28,272 nt of DNA from an uncultured Ruminococcus sp. (GCA_905199285.1 CAJKFZ010000005.1:1-28272), one strand, 5' to 3'. Shown: positions 14,615 to 23,226, counted from the stretch's first letter. The notes: generated by a model from the sequence alone, not told the origin. A program made the numbers and translations.

Positions 14615-15448
14615 ATGGCTATTAAAAGCTATAAGCCTACGACACCTTCGAGACGTCAGATGACTGTTACGGATTACTCGGTTCTGTCTAAGGTTGAGCC
14701 GGAGAAAAGCCTTCTCGAACCAATGAAGAAGAAGTCGGGAAGAAACAGCTACGGCAGAATTACAGTTCGCCATAGAGGCGGCGGTAACAGAAGAAAGTAC
14801 CGTGTTATCGACTTCAAGCGTGATAAGGACAACATGATCGCAAACGTTCTTACACTTGAATACGATCCTAACAGAAGCGCATTCATCGCTCTCATCCAGT
14901 ATGAGGACGGCGAAAAGAGATATATCCTTGCTCCTAACGGTCTTAAGGTTGGCGACAAGGTTGAATCCGGTCCTGAGGCTGATATCAAACCCGGCAACGC
15001 TCTCAAGCTTGAGGATATTCCGGTTGGTACATTTATCCACGCTATCGAGCTTTATCCCGGTAAGGGCGCTCAGCTCGTAAGAAGCGCAGGAAATCAGGCT
15101 CAGCTTATGGGTAAAGAAGGCGCTTATGCGCTTATCAGACTTCCTTCCGGCGAAATGAGAAAGGTTCCGATCGGATGCAAGGCTGCAATCGGTCAGGTTT
15201 CCAACATCGATCACGAGAACGTTAATTACGGTAAGGCTGGTAGAGTCCGCAATATGGGCTGGAGACCTACTGTAAGAGGTTCTGTAATGAACCCTTGCGA
15301 TCACCCGCACGGTGGTGGTGAAGGTAAATCACCTGTCGGCCGTCCAGGACCTGTTACCCCTTGGGGCAAGCCTGCACTCGGCTACAAGACTCGTAAAAAG
15401 CATCACAGAACAGATAAGTTCATCGTAAAGCGCCGCAACGGCAAGTAA
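14615..15448 (+). CDS. rplB: 50S ribosomal protein L2
   Basis: Large, highly conserved 23S rRNA-binding protein needed for subunit joining and peptidyl transfer, 277 residues. The start MAIKSYKPTTPSRRQMTVTD and the C-terminal DHPHGGGEGKSPVGRPGPVT segment, containing the conserved histidine implicated near the catalytic centre, are clear. AAGGAGTG precedes the ATG. Confidence 0.98.
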   Translation: MAIKSYKPTTPSRRQMTVTDYSVLSKVEPEKSLLEPMKKKSGRNSYGRITVRHRGGGNRRKYRVIDFKRDKDNMIANVLTLEYDPNRSAFIALIQYEDGEKRYILAPNGLKVGDKVESGPEADIKPGNALKLEDIPVGTFIHAIELYPGKGAQLVRSAGNQAQLMGKEGAYALIRLPSGEMRKVPIGCKAAIGQVSNIDHENVNYGKAGRVRNMGWRPTVRGSVMNPCDHPHGGGEGKSPVGRPGPVTPWGKPALGYKTRKKHHRTDKFIVKRRNGK

Positions 15449-15469
15449 TCTGAAAGGAGGAACTGATTA

Positions 15470-15754
15470 ATGAGCAGAAGCATTAAAAAGGGACCTTATG
15501 TCCAGGAGGTTCTTCTTAAGAGAGTTGTGGCTATGAACGAAGCAGGCGAAAAGAAGGTTCTTAAAACATGGAGCCGTTCTTCAACAATTTTCCCTGATTT
15601 CGTAGGTCATACATTCGCTGTTCATGACGGACGCAAGCACGTTCCGGTTTATGTAACAGAGGACATGGTAGGTCATAAGCTCGGCGAGTTCGCACCTACA
15701 AGAACCTATAAGGGCCACGCAGGCTCTAAAACATCCAATAACGGTAAGAGATAA
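15470..15754 (+). CDS. rpsS: 30S ribosomal protein S19
   Basis: 30S head protein that pairs with S13 near the A site. 94 residues. MSRSIKKGPYVQEVLLKRV at the start and the LGEFAPTRTYKGHAGSK ending are diagnostic. AAAGGAGGAAC precedes the ATG; 21 nt from rplB. Confidence 0.98.
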   Translation: MSRSIKKGPYVQEVLLKRVVAMNEAGEKKVLKTWSRSSTIFPDFVGHTFAVHDGRKHVPVYVTEDMVGHKLGEFAPTRTYKGHAGSKTSNNGKR

Positions 15755-15774
15755 GCGGAAGGAGGAGTTCAGAG

Positions 15775-16110
15775 ATGGAAGCAAGAGCTTATTTAAGAAA
15801 TGCTCGTATATCACCCAGAAAGGTGCAGATTGTTCTTGACCTTGTCAGAAACAAGCCTGTTGACATCGCTTTGGCTACTTTAGATCTTACTCCGAAGGCT
15901 GCAAGTCCTATCGTTGCAAAGCTTATAAAGTCCGCTCAGGCAAATGCTGAAAACAACTTCAGCATGGATAAAGATAATCTTTATGTCGCTGAGTGTTTCG
16001 TAACACCAGGTCCTATCATGAAGAGAATCATGCCAAGAGCACAGGGCAGAGCATATAGAATTTTTAAGAGAACATCACACATCACAGTTGTTCTTAAAGA
16101 AAAAGAATAA
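15775..16110 (+). CDS. rplV: 50S ribosomal protein L22
   Basis: Exit-tunnel protein contacting all 23S domains; its beta-hairpin is a site of macrolide resistance changes in other bacteria. 111 residues. ISPRKVQIVLDLVRNKPV at the start and PRAQGRAYRIFKRTSHITVV at the hairpin end are conserved. No insertion or gap is visible in the hairpin. GGAAGGAGG upstream. Confidence 0.98.
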   Translation: MEARAYLRNARISPRKVQIVLDLVRNKPVDIALATLDLTPKAASPIVAKLIKSAQANAENNFSMDKDNLYVAECFVTPGPIMKRIMPRAQGRAYRIFKRTSHITVVLKEKE

Positions 16111-16129
16111 TCCCAAGGAGGTTTGAATA

Positions 16130-16915
16130 ATGGGCCAGAAAGTTAATCCGCACGGTCTTCGTGTCGGCGTTATTAAGGATTGGGATTCACGCTGGTATGC
16201 CAATAAGGCAGATTTCGGCGACACTCTCGTTGAGGACTACAATGTTCGTAACTTCATTAAGAAGAGCTTGTATGCAGCAGGTGTTCCGAGAATCGAAATC
16301 GAGCGTTTCGCCGATAAGGTTAGAATTCACATCCACTGCGCTAAGCCCGGTATCGTAATCGGCAGAGGCGGCGCAGAAATCGAAAAGCTCAGAGCTAAGC
16401 TCGAAGCTATGATGAAGAAGCAGGTTTTCATCAATATTGTTGAGGTTAAGCAGCCTGATATGGATTCCCAGCTCGTTGCTGAGAAGATCGCTCTTGATCT
16501 CGAAAACAGAGTTTCATTCAGACGTGCTATGAAGCAGTCTATCGGCAGAACAATGCGTCTCGGCGCAAAGGGTATCAAGGTTAAGGTTTCAGGCAGACTT
16601 GCCGGAGCTGAAATTGCAAGAAGCGAAAGCTACCACGAGGGTACTATCCCGCTTCAGACAATCCGTGCTGATATTGATTACGGCTTCGCAGAGGCTGATA
16701 CAACTTACGGAAAGCTCGGCGTAAAGGTTTGGATCTATAAGGGCGAAGTTCTCAAGGGCGATGCTGCTAAGGCTGCTGCTCAGAGAGAAAAGATCGAGAA
16801 GAAGAACGAACCTAAGAATAACGACAGACGCCGCCGTGACGACAGACGTGACGGAAACAGACGCGGCGGAAGAAATTTCAACCGTGATGCAAAAAGAGAA
16901 GGAGGTAACCAGTAA
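16130..16915 (+). CDS. rpsC: 30S ribosomal protein S3 with charged C-terminal tail
   Basis: 30S head protein with a type II KH domain at the mRNA entry channel. 261 residues, longer than the usual 210-225. MGQKVNPHGLRVGVIKDWDS at the start, the KH loop KPGIVIGRGGAEIEKLR and the IARSESYHEGTIPLQTIRAD region are canonical. The extra length is a low-complexity Arg/Asp/Asn/Gly tail from about residue 218 (NNDRRRRDDRRDGNRRGGR). The stop overlaps the rplP start by one base. Confidence 0.98.
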   Translation: MGQKVNPHGLRVGVIKDWDSRWYANKADFGDTLVEDYNVRNFIKKSLYAAGVPRIEIERFADKVRIHIHCAKPGIVIGRGGAEIEKLRAKLEAMMKKQVFINIVEVKQPDMDSQLVAEKIALDLENRVSFRRAMKQSIGRTMRLGAKGIKVKVSGRLAGAEIARSESYHEGTIPLQTIRADIDYGFAEADTTYGKLGVKVWIYKGEVLKGDAAKAAAQREKIEKKNEPKNNDRRRRDDRRDGNRRGGRNFNRDAKREGGNQ

Positions 16916-17340
16916 TGCTGCTTCCAAAAAGAGTTAAATACCGCAGAGTCCACAGAGGACGCTTAAAGGGTAAGGCATACAGAGGAAATAAGGTAACTTA
17001 CGGCGATTACGGTCTCCAGGCTCTTGAGCCTTCATGGATCACTTCCAACCAGATCGAGTCTGCCCGTATCGCTATGACTCGTTATATCAAGAGAGGCGGA
17101 CAGGTTTGGATCAAGATCTTCCCTGATAAGCCTATCACAGAAAAACCGGCAGAAACACGAATGGGTTCCGGTAAGGGTTCACCTGAATACTGGGTTGCAG
17201 TAGTTAAGCCAGGCAGAGTTCTTTTCGAGATCAAGGGTGTTCCGGAGGAAACTGCAAGAGAAGCTATGCGTCTTGCTATGCATAAGCTTCCTATCAAGTG
17301 TAAGTTTGTTACTAAAGCAGAGCAGGAGGTTGAGCAGTAA
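16915..17340 (+). CDS. rplP: 50S ribosomal protein L16
   Basis: Helps organise the A site and tRNA positioning in the 50S subunit. 141 residues. MLLPKRVKYRRVHRGRLKG at the start and the RMGSGKGSPEYWVAVVKPGR loop are diagnostic. GAAGGAGGTAAC lies inside the end of rpsC; the stop also overlaps the rpmC ATG by one base, so rpsC-rplP-rpmC are probably translationally coupled. Confidence 0.98.
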   Translation: MLLPKRVKYRRVHRGRLKGKAYRGNKVTYGDYGLQALEPSWITSNQIESARIAMTRYIKRGGQVWIKIFPDKPITEKPAETRMGSGKGSPEYWVAVVKPGRVLFEIKGVPEETAREAMRLAMHKLPIKCKFVTKAEQEVEQ

Positions 17341-17540
17341 TGAAGGCATCAGAAATCAGAGAAATGTCAGTTGATGAGCTCAACGAGAAGCTCAGCAGCC
17401 TGAAGGAAGAGCTTTTTGCGCTCCGCTTTCAGCACGCTATAAATCAGCTTGATAACACAGCTCGTTTAAAGGCTGTTAAAAAGGATATTGCCCGCATTAA
17501 AACAACTCTGCGTGAGGCAGAGCTTAGCGCAGAGCAGTAA
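17340..17540 (+). CDS. rpmC: 50S ribosomal protein L29
   Basis: Small helical protein near the tunnel exit beside L23. 66 residues. The pattern MKASEIREMSVDELNEKL, then LRFQHAINQLDNTARLKAVK and a final IARIKTTLRE, fits the family. The ribosome binding site GCAGGAGG lies in the rplP end. Confidence 0.97.
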   Translation: MKASEIREMSVDELNEKLSSLKEELFALRFQHAINQLDNTARLKAVKKDIARIKTTLREAELSAEQ

Positions 17541-17559
17541 GAAAGGGAGGATTTAGCTA

Positions 17560-17820
17560 ATGTCTACTGAGAGAAACCTTAGAAAAACAAGAGTAGGTAA
17601 GGTTGTAAGCGATAAGATGGATAAAACCGTCGTAGTTGCTATCGTTGATAACGTTAAACACCCGCTTTATAAGAAAATCATCAAGCGTACCGTTAAGCTT
17701 AAGGCTCACGATGAAAACAATGAGTGCAGAATCGGCGATCGCGTTGAGGTTATGGAAACACGTCCGCTTTCAAAGGATAAGAGATGGCGTGTAACAAATA
17801 TCATTGAAAAAGCTAAGTAA
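17560..17820 (+). CDS. rpsQ: 30S ribosomal protein S17
   Basis: Primary 16S rRNA-binding OB-fold protein. 86 residues. RKTRVGKVVSDKMDKTVVVA near the start and GDRVEVMETRPLSKDKRWRV near the end are diagnostic. GAAAGGGAGG precedes the ATG. Confidence 0.98.
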   Translation: MSTERNLRKTRVGKVVSDKMDKTVVVAIVDNVKHPLYKKIIKRTVKLKAHDENNECRIGDRVEVMETRPLSKDKRWRVTNIIEKAK

Positions 17821-17863
17821 GTAATTTTGATATAAGCTTTATGCTTGAAAGGAGGAACTCGCT

Positions 17864-18232
17864 GTGATACAGATGCAGACTTATCTTAAAGTCGCTGATA
17901 ACACAGGCGCTAAGGAGCTTATGTGTATCAGAGTTCTGGGAGGTACACGCCGCAGATATGCTAATATCGGCGATGTTGTAGTTGCTTCAGTTAAGAAAGC
18001 AACACCCGGAGGCGTTGTAAAGAAGGGCGATGTTGTAAAGGCAGTTATCGTTCGTTCAGCAAAGGGTCTCAGAAGAGAGGACGGAACTTATATCCGTTTC
18101 GATGAGAACGCTGCTGTTATTATTAAAGAAGATAAGAACCCAAAGGGTACTCGTATCTTCGGACCGGTTGCTAAGGAGCTCCGTGAAAAGGAGTATACAA
18201 AAATTCTCAGCCTCGCACCGGAAGTTCTTTAA
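17864..18232 (+). CDS. rplN: 50S ribosomal protein L14
   Basis: Subunit-interface protein that forms a bridge with 16S rRNA. 122 residues. The GTG start gives the standard MIQMQTYLKVADNTGAKELM opening, with AAAGGAGG 10 nt upstream. The ATG three codons later would cut the conserved N-terminus. LREKEYTKILSLAPEVL ends the protein as expected. First gene of the classical spc section. Confidence 0.98.
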   Translation: MIQMQTYLKVADNTGAKELMCIRVLGGTRRRYANIGDVVVASVKKATPGGVVKKGDVVKAVIVRSAKGLRREDGTYIRFDENAAVIIKEDKNPKGTRIFGPVAKELREKEYTKILSLAPEVL

Positions 18233-18250
18233 TGGAGGTGTCATTCGATT

Positions 18251-18592
18251 ATGAGTAAGGTACACGTAAAAACCGGTGACACTGTTATCCTTCTCACCGG
18301 AAAGTATGAGGATAAATTCAACAGCAAGGGCGACAGAAAAACAGGTAAGGTTTTAGAAGTTAGCCCTAAAGAGGATAAGGTAATCGTTGAGGGTATCAAC
18401 ATTATCACAAAGCACGTTAAGCCGACAAGAATGGGCGAAAAGGGCGGCATCGTAAAAACTGAAGCTCCTGTTTACGCTTCAAAGGTTCAGCTCGTTTGCC
18501 CTAAGTGCGGCAAGGCAACAAGAGTCGGCCACGTTTTTGAAGACGGCAAAAAGCTCCGCCTTTGCAAGAAGTGCGGCAAGTCTTTTGAATAA
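18251..18592 (+). CDS. rplX: 50S ribosomal protein L24 with zinc-ribbon C-terminus
   Basis: Assembly-initiator KOW protein of the 50S subunit. 113 residues, slightly longer than the usual 100-105. The KOW region is interrupted by an extra charged stretch (about 19-30, KYEDKFNSKGDR). The C-terminus carries four cysteines in two CPKC/CKKC knuckles (Cys83, Cys86, Cys105, Cys108), so it probably binds zinc, unlike the B. subtilis form. GGAGGTG precedes the ATG. Confidence 0.97.
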   Translation: MSKVHVKTGDTVILLTGKYEDKFNSKGDRKTGKVLEVSPKEDKVIVEGINIITKHVKPTRMGEKGGIVKTEAPVYASKVQLVCPKCGKATRVGHVFEDGKKLRLCKKCGKSFE

Positions 18593-18610
18593 TGTAAAGG
18601 AGAAACGACA

Positions 18611-19150
18611 ATGGCAAGATTAAAGGATTATTATGTTAGCGACGTTGCTCCGGCATTGATGAAGAAGTTCGGTTACAAGAGCGTTATGCAGATTCCGAAG
18701 CTCGATAAGGTCGTTATCAACGTTGGCGCTGGCGAAGCTAAAGACAACGCTAAGGTTATCGACGCAATCATGACTGATCTCGCTGCTATCACAGGTCAGA
18801 AGCCTGTAGTATGCCGTGCTAAGAAGTCTGTTGCTAACTTTAAGCTTCGTGAAGGAATGCCGATCGGCGTTAAGGTTACTCTCAGAGCTGAAAAGATGTA
18901 TGAGTTCGTTGACAAGCTCTTCAATGTTGCGTTCCCACGTGTTCGTGACTTCAGAGGAATCAATGCAAATTCTTTCGACGGCAAGGGCAACTATTCAACC
19001 GGTATCAAAGAACAGCTTATCTTCCCTGAGATCGAATACGATAAGATCGACAAGGTAAGAGGTATGGATATCAACTTCATCACAACAGCAAATACTGATG
19101 AAGAAGCTAAAGAGCTCCTGACACTTCTGGGCGCTCCGTTCATCAAGTAA
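18611..19150 (+). CDS. rplE: 50S ribosomal protein L5
   Basis: Binds 5S rRNA in the central protuberance. 179 residues, standard. Key segments are VMQIPKLDKVVINVGAGEA, GQKPVVCRAKKSVANFKLRE and the FPRVRDFRGINANSFDGKGN stretch. AAGGAGAAACGACA precedes the ATG. Confidence 0.98.
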   Translation: MARLKDYYVSDVAPALMKKFGYKSVMQIPKLDKVVINVGAGEAKDNAKVIDAIMTDLAAITGQKPVVCRAKKSVANFKLREGMPIGVKVTLRAEKMYEFVDKLFNVAFPRVRDFRGINANSFDGKGNYSTGIKEQLIFPEIEYDKIDKVRGMDINFITTANTDEEAKELLTLLGAPFIK

Positions 19151-19166
19151 TCAGGGAGGAATAAAA

Positions 19167-19352
19167 ATGGCTAAGAAGGCAATGATCAACAAGCAGCAGA
19201 GAACTCCCAAGTATTCCACAAGAGCATATAACAGATGCAAGATTTGTGGCAGACCGCACGCATATCTCAGAAAGTTCGGCATCTGCCGTATCTGCTTCAG
19301 AGAGCTTGCTCACGACGGTCAGATTCCGGGTGTTAAAAAGGCAAGCTGGTAA
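19167..19352 (+). CDS. rpsN: 30S ribosomal protein S14, type Z (zinc-binding)
   Basis: Short zinc-containing S14 of the 30S head, 61 residues. Two CxxC knuckles are visible, Cys24/Cys27 and Cys40/Cys43 (RCKICGRPHAYLRKFGICRI followed by CF), as in the C+ type. The end LAHDGQIPGVKKASW is canonical. AGGGAGGA precedes the ATG. Confidence 0.98.
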   Translation: MAKKAMINKQQRTPKYSTRAYNRCKICGRPHAYLRKFGICRICFRELAHDGQIPGVKKASW

Positions 19353-19376
19353 AATACGAAAAGGAGGTCATTCGGC

Positions 19377-19775
19377 ATGCAAATCACTGATACAATAGCA
19401 GATCTTTTAACAAGAATTCGTAATGCGAATACTGCAAAGCACGCCACAGTTGACGTTCCCGCTTCAAGAGTTAAGAAGGATATTACACAGATTCTCGTTG
19501 ATGAGGGTTATGTAAAGGGCTTCCAGCTCATTGAGGACGGCAAGCAGGGTGTTATCAGAATCACGCTTAAATACGGCGACAACAAGTCTCCGGTAATCAC
19601 AGGTCTTAGAAGAGTTTCTAAGCCCGGTCTGCGTATCTATTCAAGCTGCGCAGATATGCCAAAGGTTAGAAAAGGCCTTGGTATCGCAATCGTTTCAACT
19701 TCAAAGGGAATCGTTACAGACAAGAAAGCAAGAGAGCTTAATGTCGGCGGCGAAGTTCTCGCATATATCTGGTAA
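19377..19775 (+). CDS. rpsH: 30S ribosomal protein S8
   Basis: 16S rRNA central-domain binder; in E. coli it is also the feedback repressor of the spc operon at the L5 site. 132 residues. TIADLLTRIRNANTAKH at the start and GIAIVSTSKGIVTDKKAREL near the end are diagnostic. AAGGAGGTC precedes the ATG. Confidence 0.98.
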   Translation: MQITDTIADLLTRIRNANTAKHATVDVPASRVKKDITQILVDEGYVKGFQLIEDGKQGVIRITLKYGDNKSPVITGLRRVSKPGLRIYSSCADMPKVRKGLGIAIVSTSKGIVTDKKARELNVGGEVLAYIW

Positions 19776-19791
19776 TTAGGAGGAAGCTGAT

Positions 19792-20337
19792 ATGTCAAGA
19801 ATCGGTAAAATGCCCATCAGCATTCCTGCAGGTGTAGAGGTTAAAAACGAAAACAACCTTATCACAGTTAAGGGACCCAAGGGCGAGCTTACAAGACAGT
19901 TCAACACAGAGCTCGGCATTGAGGTTGCTGAAGGTGTAATCACAGTTACAAGACCAAGCGACGATAAGAAGCATCGTTCACTTCACGGTCTTACAAGAAC
20001 ACTTATCGCCAACATGGTTGAAGGTGTTACAAACGGATATTCAAAAACTCTCGAGATCGAGGGTGTCGGCTACCGTGCTGCAAAGCAGGGAACAAAGGTT
20101 ACTCTTAGCCTTGGTTACTCGCATCCTGTTGTTATCGAGGAAACAGACGCTATCAAGCTCGATGTTCCTCAGCCAAACAAGATCGTGGTAAGTGGTATCG
20201 ACAAGCAGGCTGTAGGTCAGTTTGCAGCTGAAGTTCGTGAAAAGCGTCCGCCTGAGCCTTATAAGGGCAAGGGAATCAGATATGCCGGCGAACATATCAT
20301 CCGCAAGGAAGGTAAGGCCGGTAAGGGCAAGAAGTAA
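19792..20337 (+). CDS. rplF: 50S ribosomal protein L6
   Basis: Two-domain protein near the factor-binding site of the 50S subunit. 181 residues. MSRIGKMPISIPAGVEV at the start and EVREKRPPEPYKGKGIRYAG near the end are conserved. TTAGGAGGAAG precedes the ATG. Confidence 0.98.
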   Translation: MSRIGKMPISIPAGVEVKNENNLITVKGPKGELTRQFNTELGIEVAEGVITVTRPSDDKKHRSLHGLTRTLIANMVEGVTNGYSKTLEIEGVGYRAAKQGTKVTLSLGYSHPVVIEETDAIKLDVPQPNKIVVSGIDKQAVGQFAAEVREKRPPEPYKGKGIRYAGEHIIRKEGKAGKGKK

Positions 20338-20356
20338 TTAGAAGGAGCAAATTGCT

Positions 20357-20716
20357 ATGATTAAGAAATTTGACAGCAATAAGGCAAGATTAAAGAGACA
20401 CCGCAGAGTTCGTGCTAAGATCTCAGGAACTCCCGAGCGTCCTCGTCTCAATGTGTTCCGTTCAACAAAGCATATCTATGCTCAGATTATAGATGATGTA
20501 AACGGTGTTACTCTTGCTTCTGCATCAAGCATGGATAAGGGCTTTGAGGGCAACGGCGGCAACGTTGAAGGCGCTCGCAAGGTCGGCGAAATGATCGCTA
20601 AGAATGCAGCAGAAAAGGGTATCAGCGAAGTTGTTTTCGACAGAGGCGGCTACCTTTATCACGGACGTGTTAAGGAACTCGCTGAAGGCGCACGTGAAAA
20701 CGGATTAAAGTTCTAA
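20357..20716 (+). CDS. rplR: 50S ribosomal protein L18
   Basis: 5S rRNA-binding protein. 119 residues. RLKRHRRVRAKISGTPERPR and LNVFRSTKHIYAQIIDD near the start, and VVFDRGGYLYHGRVKELAEG near the end, are diagnostic. GAAGGAGC precedes the ATG. Confidence 0.98.
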   Translation: MIKKFDSNKARLKRHRRVRAKISGTPERPRLNVFRSTKHIYAQIIDDVNGVTLASASSMDKGFEGNGGNVEGARKVGEMIAKNAAEKGISEVVFDRGGYLYHGRVKELAEGARENGLKF

Positions 20717-20731
20717 GAGGGAGGTAAAACA

Positions 20732-21232
20732 ATGGCTAATATTGAAACACAGGCTCCTGAATTCGTTGAAAAGGTTGTTGCAATTAACAGAGTTTCAAAA
20801 ACTGTTAAGGGCGGCCGTATCATGAAATTTGCCGCACTCGTTGTTGTCGGCGACGGCAACGGAACAGTAGGCTTTGGCCTTGGTAAGTCCGGAGAAGTTC
20901 CGGATGCAATCCGCAAGGGTATTGAAGACGCTAAGAAGAACCTTAAGAAGGTTGCTCTCAAGGGAACAACAATTCCTCATGAGATCGTTGGCGAATTCGG
21001 CGCAGGCAGAGTTCTTATGAAGCCCGCTGCACCCGGTACCGGTGTTATCGCCGGCGGTCCGGTTCGTGCCGTAATCGAGGTTGCAGGCATCAAGGATATC
21101 AGAACAAAGTCACTTCGTTCCAATAACCCCTGCAACGTAGTAAGAGCTACTATCAACGGTCTTACATCTTGCACTTCTGCTAAGGAAGTTGCTGCTAAGA
21201 GAGGCAAGACTGTTAAGGAAATTTTAGGTTAA
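20732..21232 (+). CDS. rpsE: 30S ribosomal protein S5
   Basis: 30S protein at the mRNA channel, involved in decoding accuracy. 166 residues. EKVVAINRVSKTVKGGRIMK (spectinomycin-loop region), GKSGEVPDAIRKGIEDAKKN and PAAPGTGVIAGGPVRAVIEV are canonical. No change is evident in the loop where spectinomycin resistance arises. GAGGGAGGT precedes the ATG. Confidence 0.98.
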   Translation: MANIETQAPEFVEKVVAINRVSKTVKGGRIMKFAALVVVGDGNGTVGFGLGKSGEVPDAIRKGIEDAKKNLKKVALKGTTIPHEIVGEFGAGRVLMKPAAPGTGVIAGGPVRAVIEVAGIKDIRTKSLRSNNPCNVVRATINGLTSCTSAKEVAAKRGKTVKEILG

Positions 21233-21249
21233 GAGGAGGCAGTAACACC

Positions 21250-21426
21250 ATGGCAAAGAACATCAAGCTCGTTAAGAGCCTTATCGGAAGAAAGAAAGAC
21301 CAGATTGCTACTGCTCAGTCACTTGGCCTTAAAAAGGTCGGCGACGTAACTACTCAGCCCGATAATGAGCAGACACAGGGCAAAATCAACAAGATCTCAC
21401 ACCTCGTTGAGGTTACAGAAGCGTAA
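21250..21426 (+). CDS. rpmD: 50S ribosomal protein L30
   Basis: Small 50S protein of 58 residues. The ATG is preceded by AAGAGGAGG. IKLVKSLIGRKKDQIATAQS and the following LGLKKVGDVTTQPDNEQTQGK, then INKISHLVEV, match the family. It lies in the expected place between rpsE and rplO. Confidence 0.96.
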   Translation: MAKNIKLVKSLIGRKKDQIATAQSLGLKKVGDVTTQPDNEQTQGKINKISHLVEVTEA

Positions 21427-21444
21427 GCAAGGAGGTGCAACTAT

Positions 21445-21885
21445 ATGAAAATTCATGAATTAACTCCAGCACCAGATTCAAACAAGGCTGTTAAGCGTAT
21501 CGGCAGAGGTCACGGTTCCGGAAACGGAAAGACCGCTGGTAAGGGCCATAAGGGTCAGAATGCACGTTCAGGCGGCGGTGTTAGAATCGGTTTTGAAGGC
21601 GGACAGATGCCTCTTACAAGAAGAATTCCTAAGAGAGGCTTCAATAACATCTTCGCAACAAAGTATGCTATCGTTAACGTATCTGATCTTAACAAGTTTA
21701 AGGACGGTACTGTTGTTGATACAGAGCTTCTTATGGCTTCAGGCCTTGTTAAAAAGGTTTATGACGGCGTTAAGATCCTCGGCAACGGAGAGCTTACTTC
21801 TAATTTAACTGTAAAGGCTGCTAAATTCTCACAGAGCGCTATCGAAAAAATCGAAAAGGCTGGCGGGAAGGCAGAGGTGATGTAA
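21445..21885 (+). CDS. rplO: 50S ribosomal protein L15
   Basis: Late-assembly 50S protein. 146 residues. The Gly/Lys-rich RIGRGHGSGNGKTAGKGHKG segment followed by QNARSGG, then GFEGGQMPLTRRIPKRGFNN, are diagnostic. AAGGAGGTG precedes the ATG. The end of the gene supplies the secY ribosome binding site. Confidence 0.98.
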   Translation: MKIHELTPAPDSNKAVKRIGRGHGSGNGKTAGKGHKGQNARSGGGVRIGFEGGQMPLTRRIPKRGFNNIFATKYAIVNVSDLNKFKDGTVVDTELLMASGLVKKVYDGVKILGNGELTSNLTVKAAKFSQSAIEKIEKAGGKAEVM

Positions 21886-21886
21886 G

Positions 21887-23212
21887 GTGTTCCAGACCCT
21901 GAAAAAGGCTTGGGGAGTTCCGGAGATCCGTAAAAAACTCCTTTACACATTACTCATGATCATCATTTTCAGATTCGGAAGCGCCGTAACTGTTCCGTTC
22001 CTTAATTCAGATGTTGTAAAGACTTGGATGGACAGCAACGCAACAGACGGAAACTTCCTTGAGTATCTGAACGTAATCACCGGTGGTGCGCTTTCACAAT
22101 CCACCATATTCTCATTATCAATCACACCGTTCATCAACGCTTCGATCATAATGCAGCTTCTAACATATGCACTGCCGCCTCTTGAACGCCTGAAAAACGA
22201 GGGCGAAGAGGGAAGAAAGAAAATTGAAAAGATAACTTCTATCGTTTCAATTGTTCTTGCGTTCGTTATGTCTTATGCTTATTATATAACGTTGACACGA
22301 ATGACAGATTCTAACGGCAATGCGGCTGTTAAATATCTTGGAAAAGATTTCGCTCATTATTTCTCCGCAGCAGTAATTATTCTCTGCTTCGTTGCAGGCG
22401 CTGCACTCGTTGTTTGGATGGGTAACAGAATAAGCGATAAGGGTATCGGAAACGGTATTTCCATGCTGCTCTTCGCAGGTATCGCTGCAAGATTCCCAAC
22501 CGATGCCGGTCTTCTCATTGATCTTACAAAGAGAACTCCGGAAAAATACCTTTTCGTATCGATCGGTTATCTTGTTTTCTTAATTGCGGAAATCGCTTTC
22601 ATCGTTTTCATGAACGAATCAGAAAGAAGAATTCCGATACAGTATGCAAAGCGTGTTGTAGGAAGAAAACAGTACGGCGGACAGAAAACACATATCCCGA
22701 TAAAGGTTTGCATGAGCGGCGTTATGCCTATCATCTTCGCTATGTCGTTTATGGCTCTTCCGCAGACAATTCAGCTCTTCAAGCCTGATACTAAAACTTC
22801 AGGATTCTATCACGGATTCTGTCAGTTCTTCAGCAGAACAAGCTGGACTTACGCTGTTATGTACTTCTTACTGATCATCGCATTTAACTATTTCTATGTT
22901 TCAATCCAGTATAATCCAATTGAAATGGCTAATAATCTTCGTCAGAGCAACGGCGGTATTCCCGGTATAAGACCCGGTAAGCCTACTTCCGATTACATTC
23001 AGAAGGTTCTCTCAAAGATCACTTTGGTCGGAGCTTTCTTCCTCGGAGTTATTGCTGTTATCCCGATCTTCATGGGTATGGCAGACGGAAACCTTCAGTC
23101 GCTTTCAATGGGTGGTACTACAATTCTTATCTCGGTAAGCGTTGCACTTGAAACAACAAGAACACTTGAATCACATCTTATGATGCGTCATCATAAGGGC
23201 TTCTTAAAGTAA
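21887..23212 (+). CDS. secY: Preprotein translocase subunit SecY
   Basis: Channel of the Sec translocon; exports the signal-peptide proteins such as those at the start of the window. 441 residues with about ten membrane helices. Recognisable parts are TLKKAWGVPEIRKKLLYTLL at the start, GGALSQSTIFSLSITPFINA in helix 2 (plug/gate region), the RRIPIQYAKR cytoplasmic loop with GGQKTHIPIKV, and NLRQSNGGIPGIRPGKPT. The GTG start is one base after the rplO stop, with AGAGGTGAT upstream. Confidence 0.97.
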   Translation: MFQTLKKAWGVPEIRKKLLYTLLMIIIFRFGSAVTVPFLNSDVVKTWMDSNATDGNFLEYLNVITGGALSQSTIFSLSITPFINASIIMQLLTYALPPLERLKNEGEEGRKKIEKITSIVSIVLAFVMSYAYYITLTRMTDSNGNAAVKYLGKDFAHYFSAAVIILCFVAGAALVVWMGNRISDKGIGNGISMLLFAGIAARFPTDAGLLIDLTKRTPEKYLFVSIGYLVFLIAEIAFIVFMNESERRIPIQYAKRVVGRKQYGGQKTHIPIKVCMSGVMPIIFAMSFMALPQTIQLFKPDTKTSGFYHGFCQFFSRTSWTYAVMYFLLIIAFNYFYVSIQYNPIEMANNLRQSNGGIPGIRPGKPTSDYIQKVLSKITLVGAFFLGVIAVIPIFMGMADGNLQSLSMGGTTILISVSVALETTRTLESHLMMRHHKGFLK

Positions 23213-23226
23213 AGGAGGAACGTTTT

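Noticed and set aside
14504..15310. Long open frame of 268 codons on the - strand opposite rplB
   Set aside because: It results from the biased codons of L2; no recognisable motif and no promoter or ribosome binding site.
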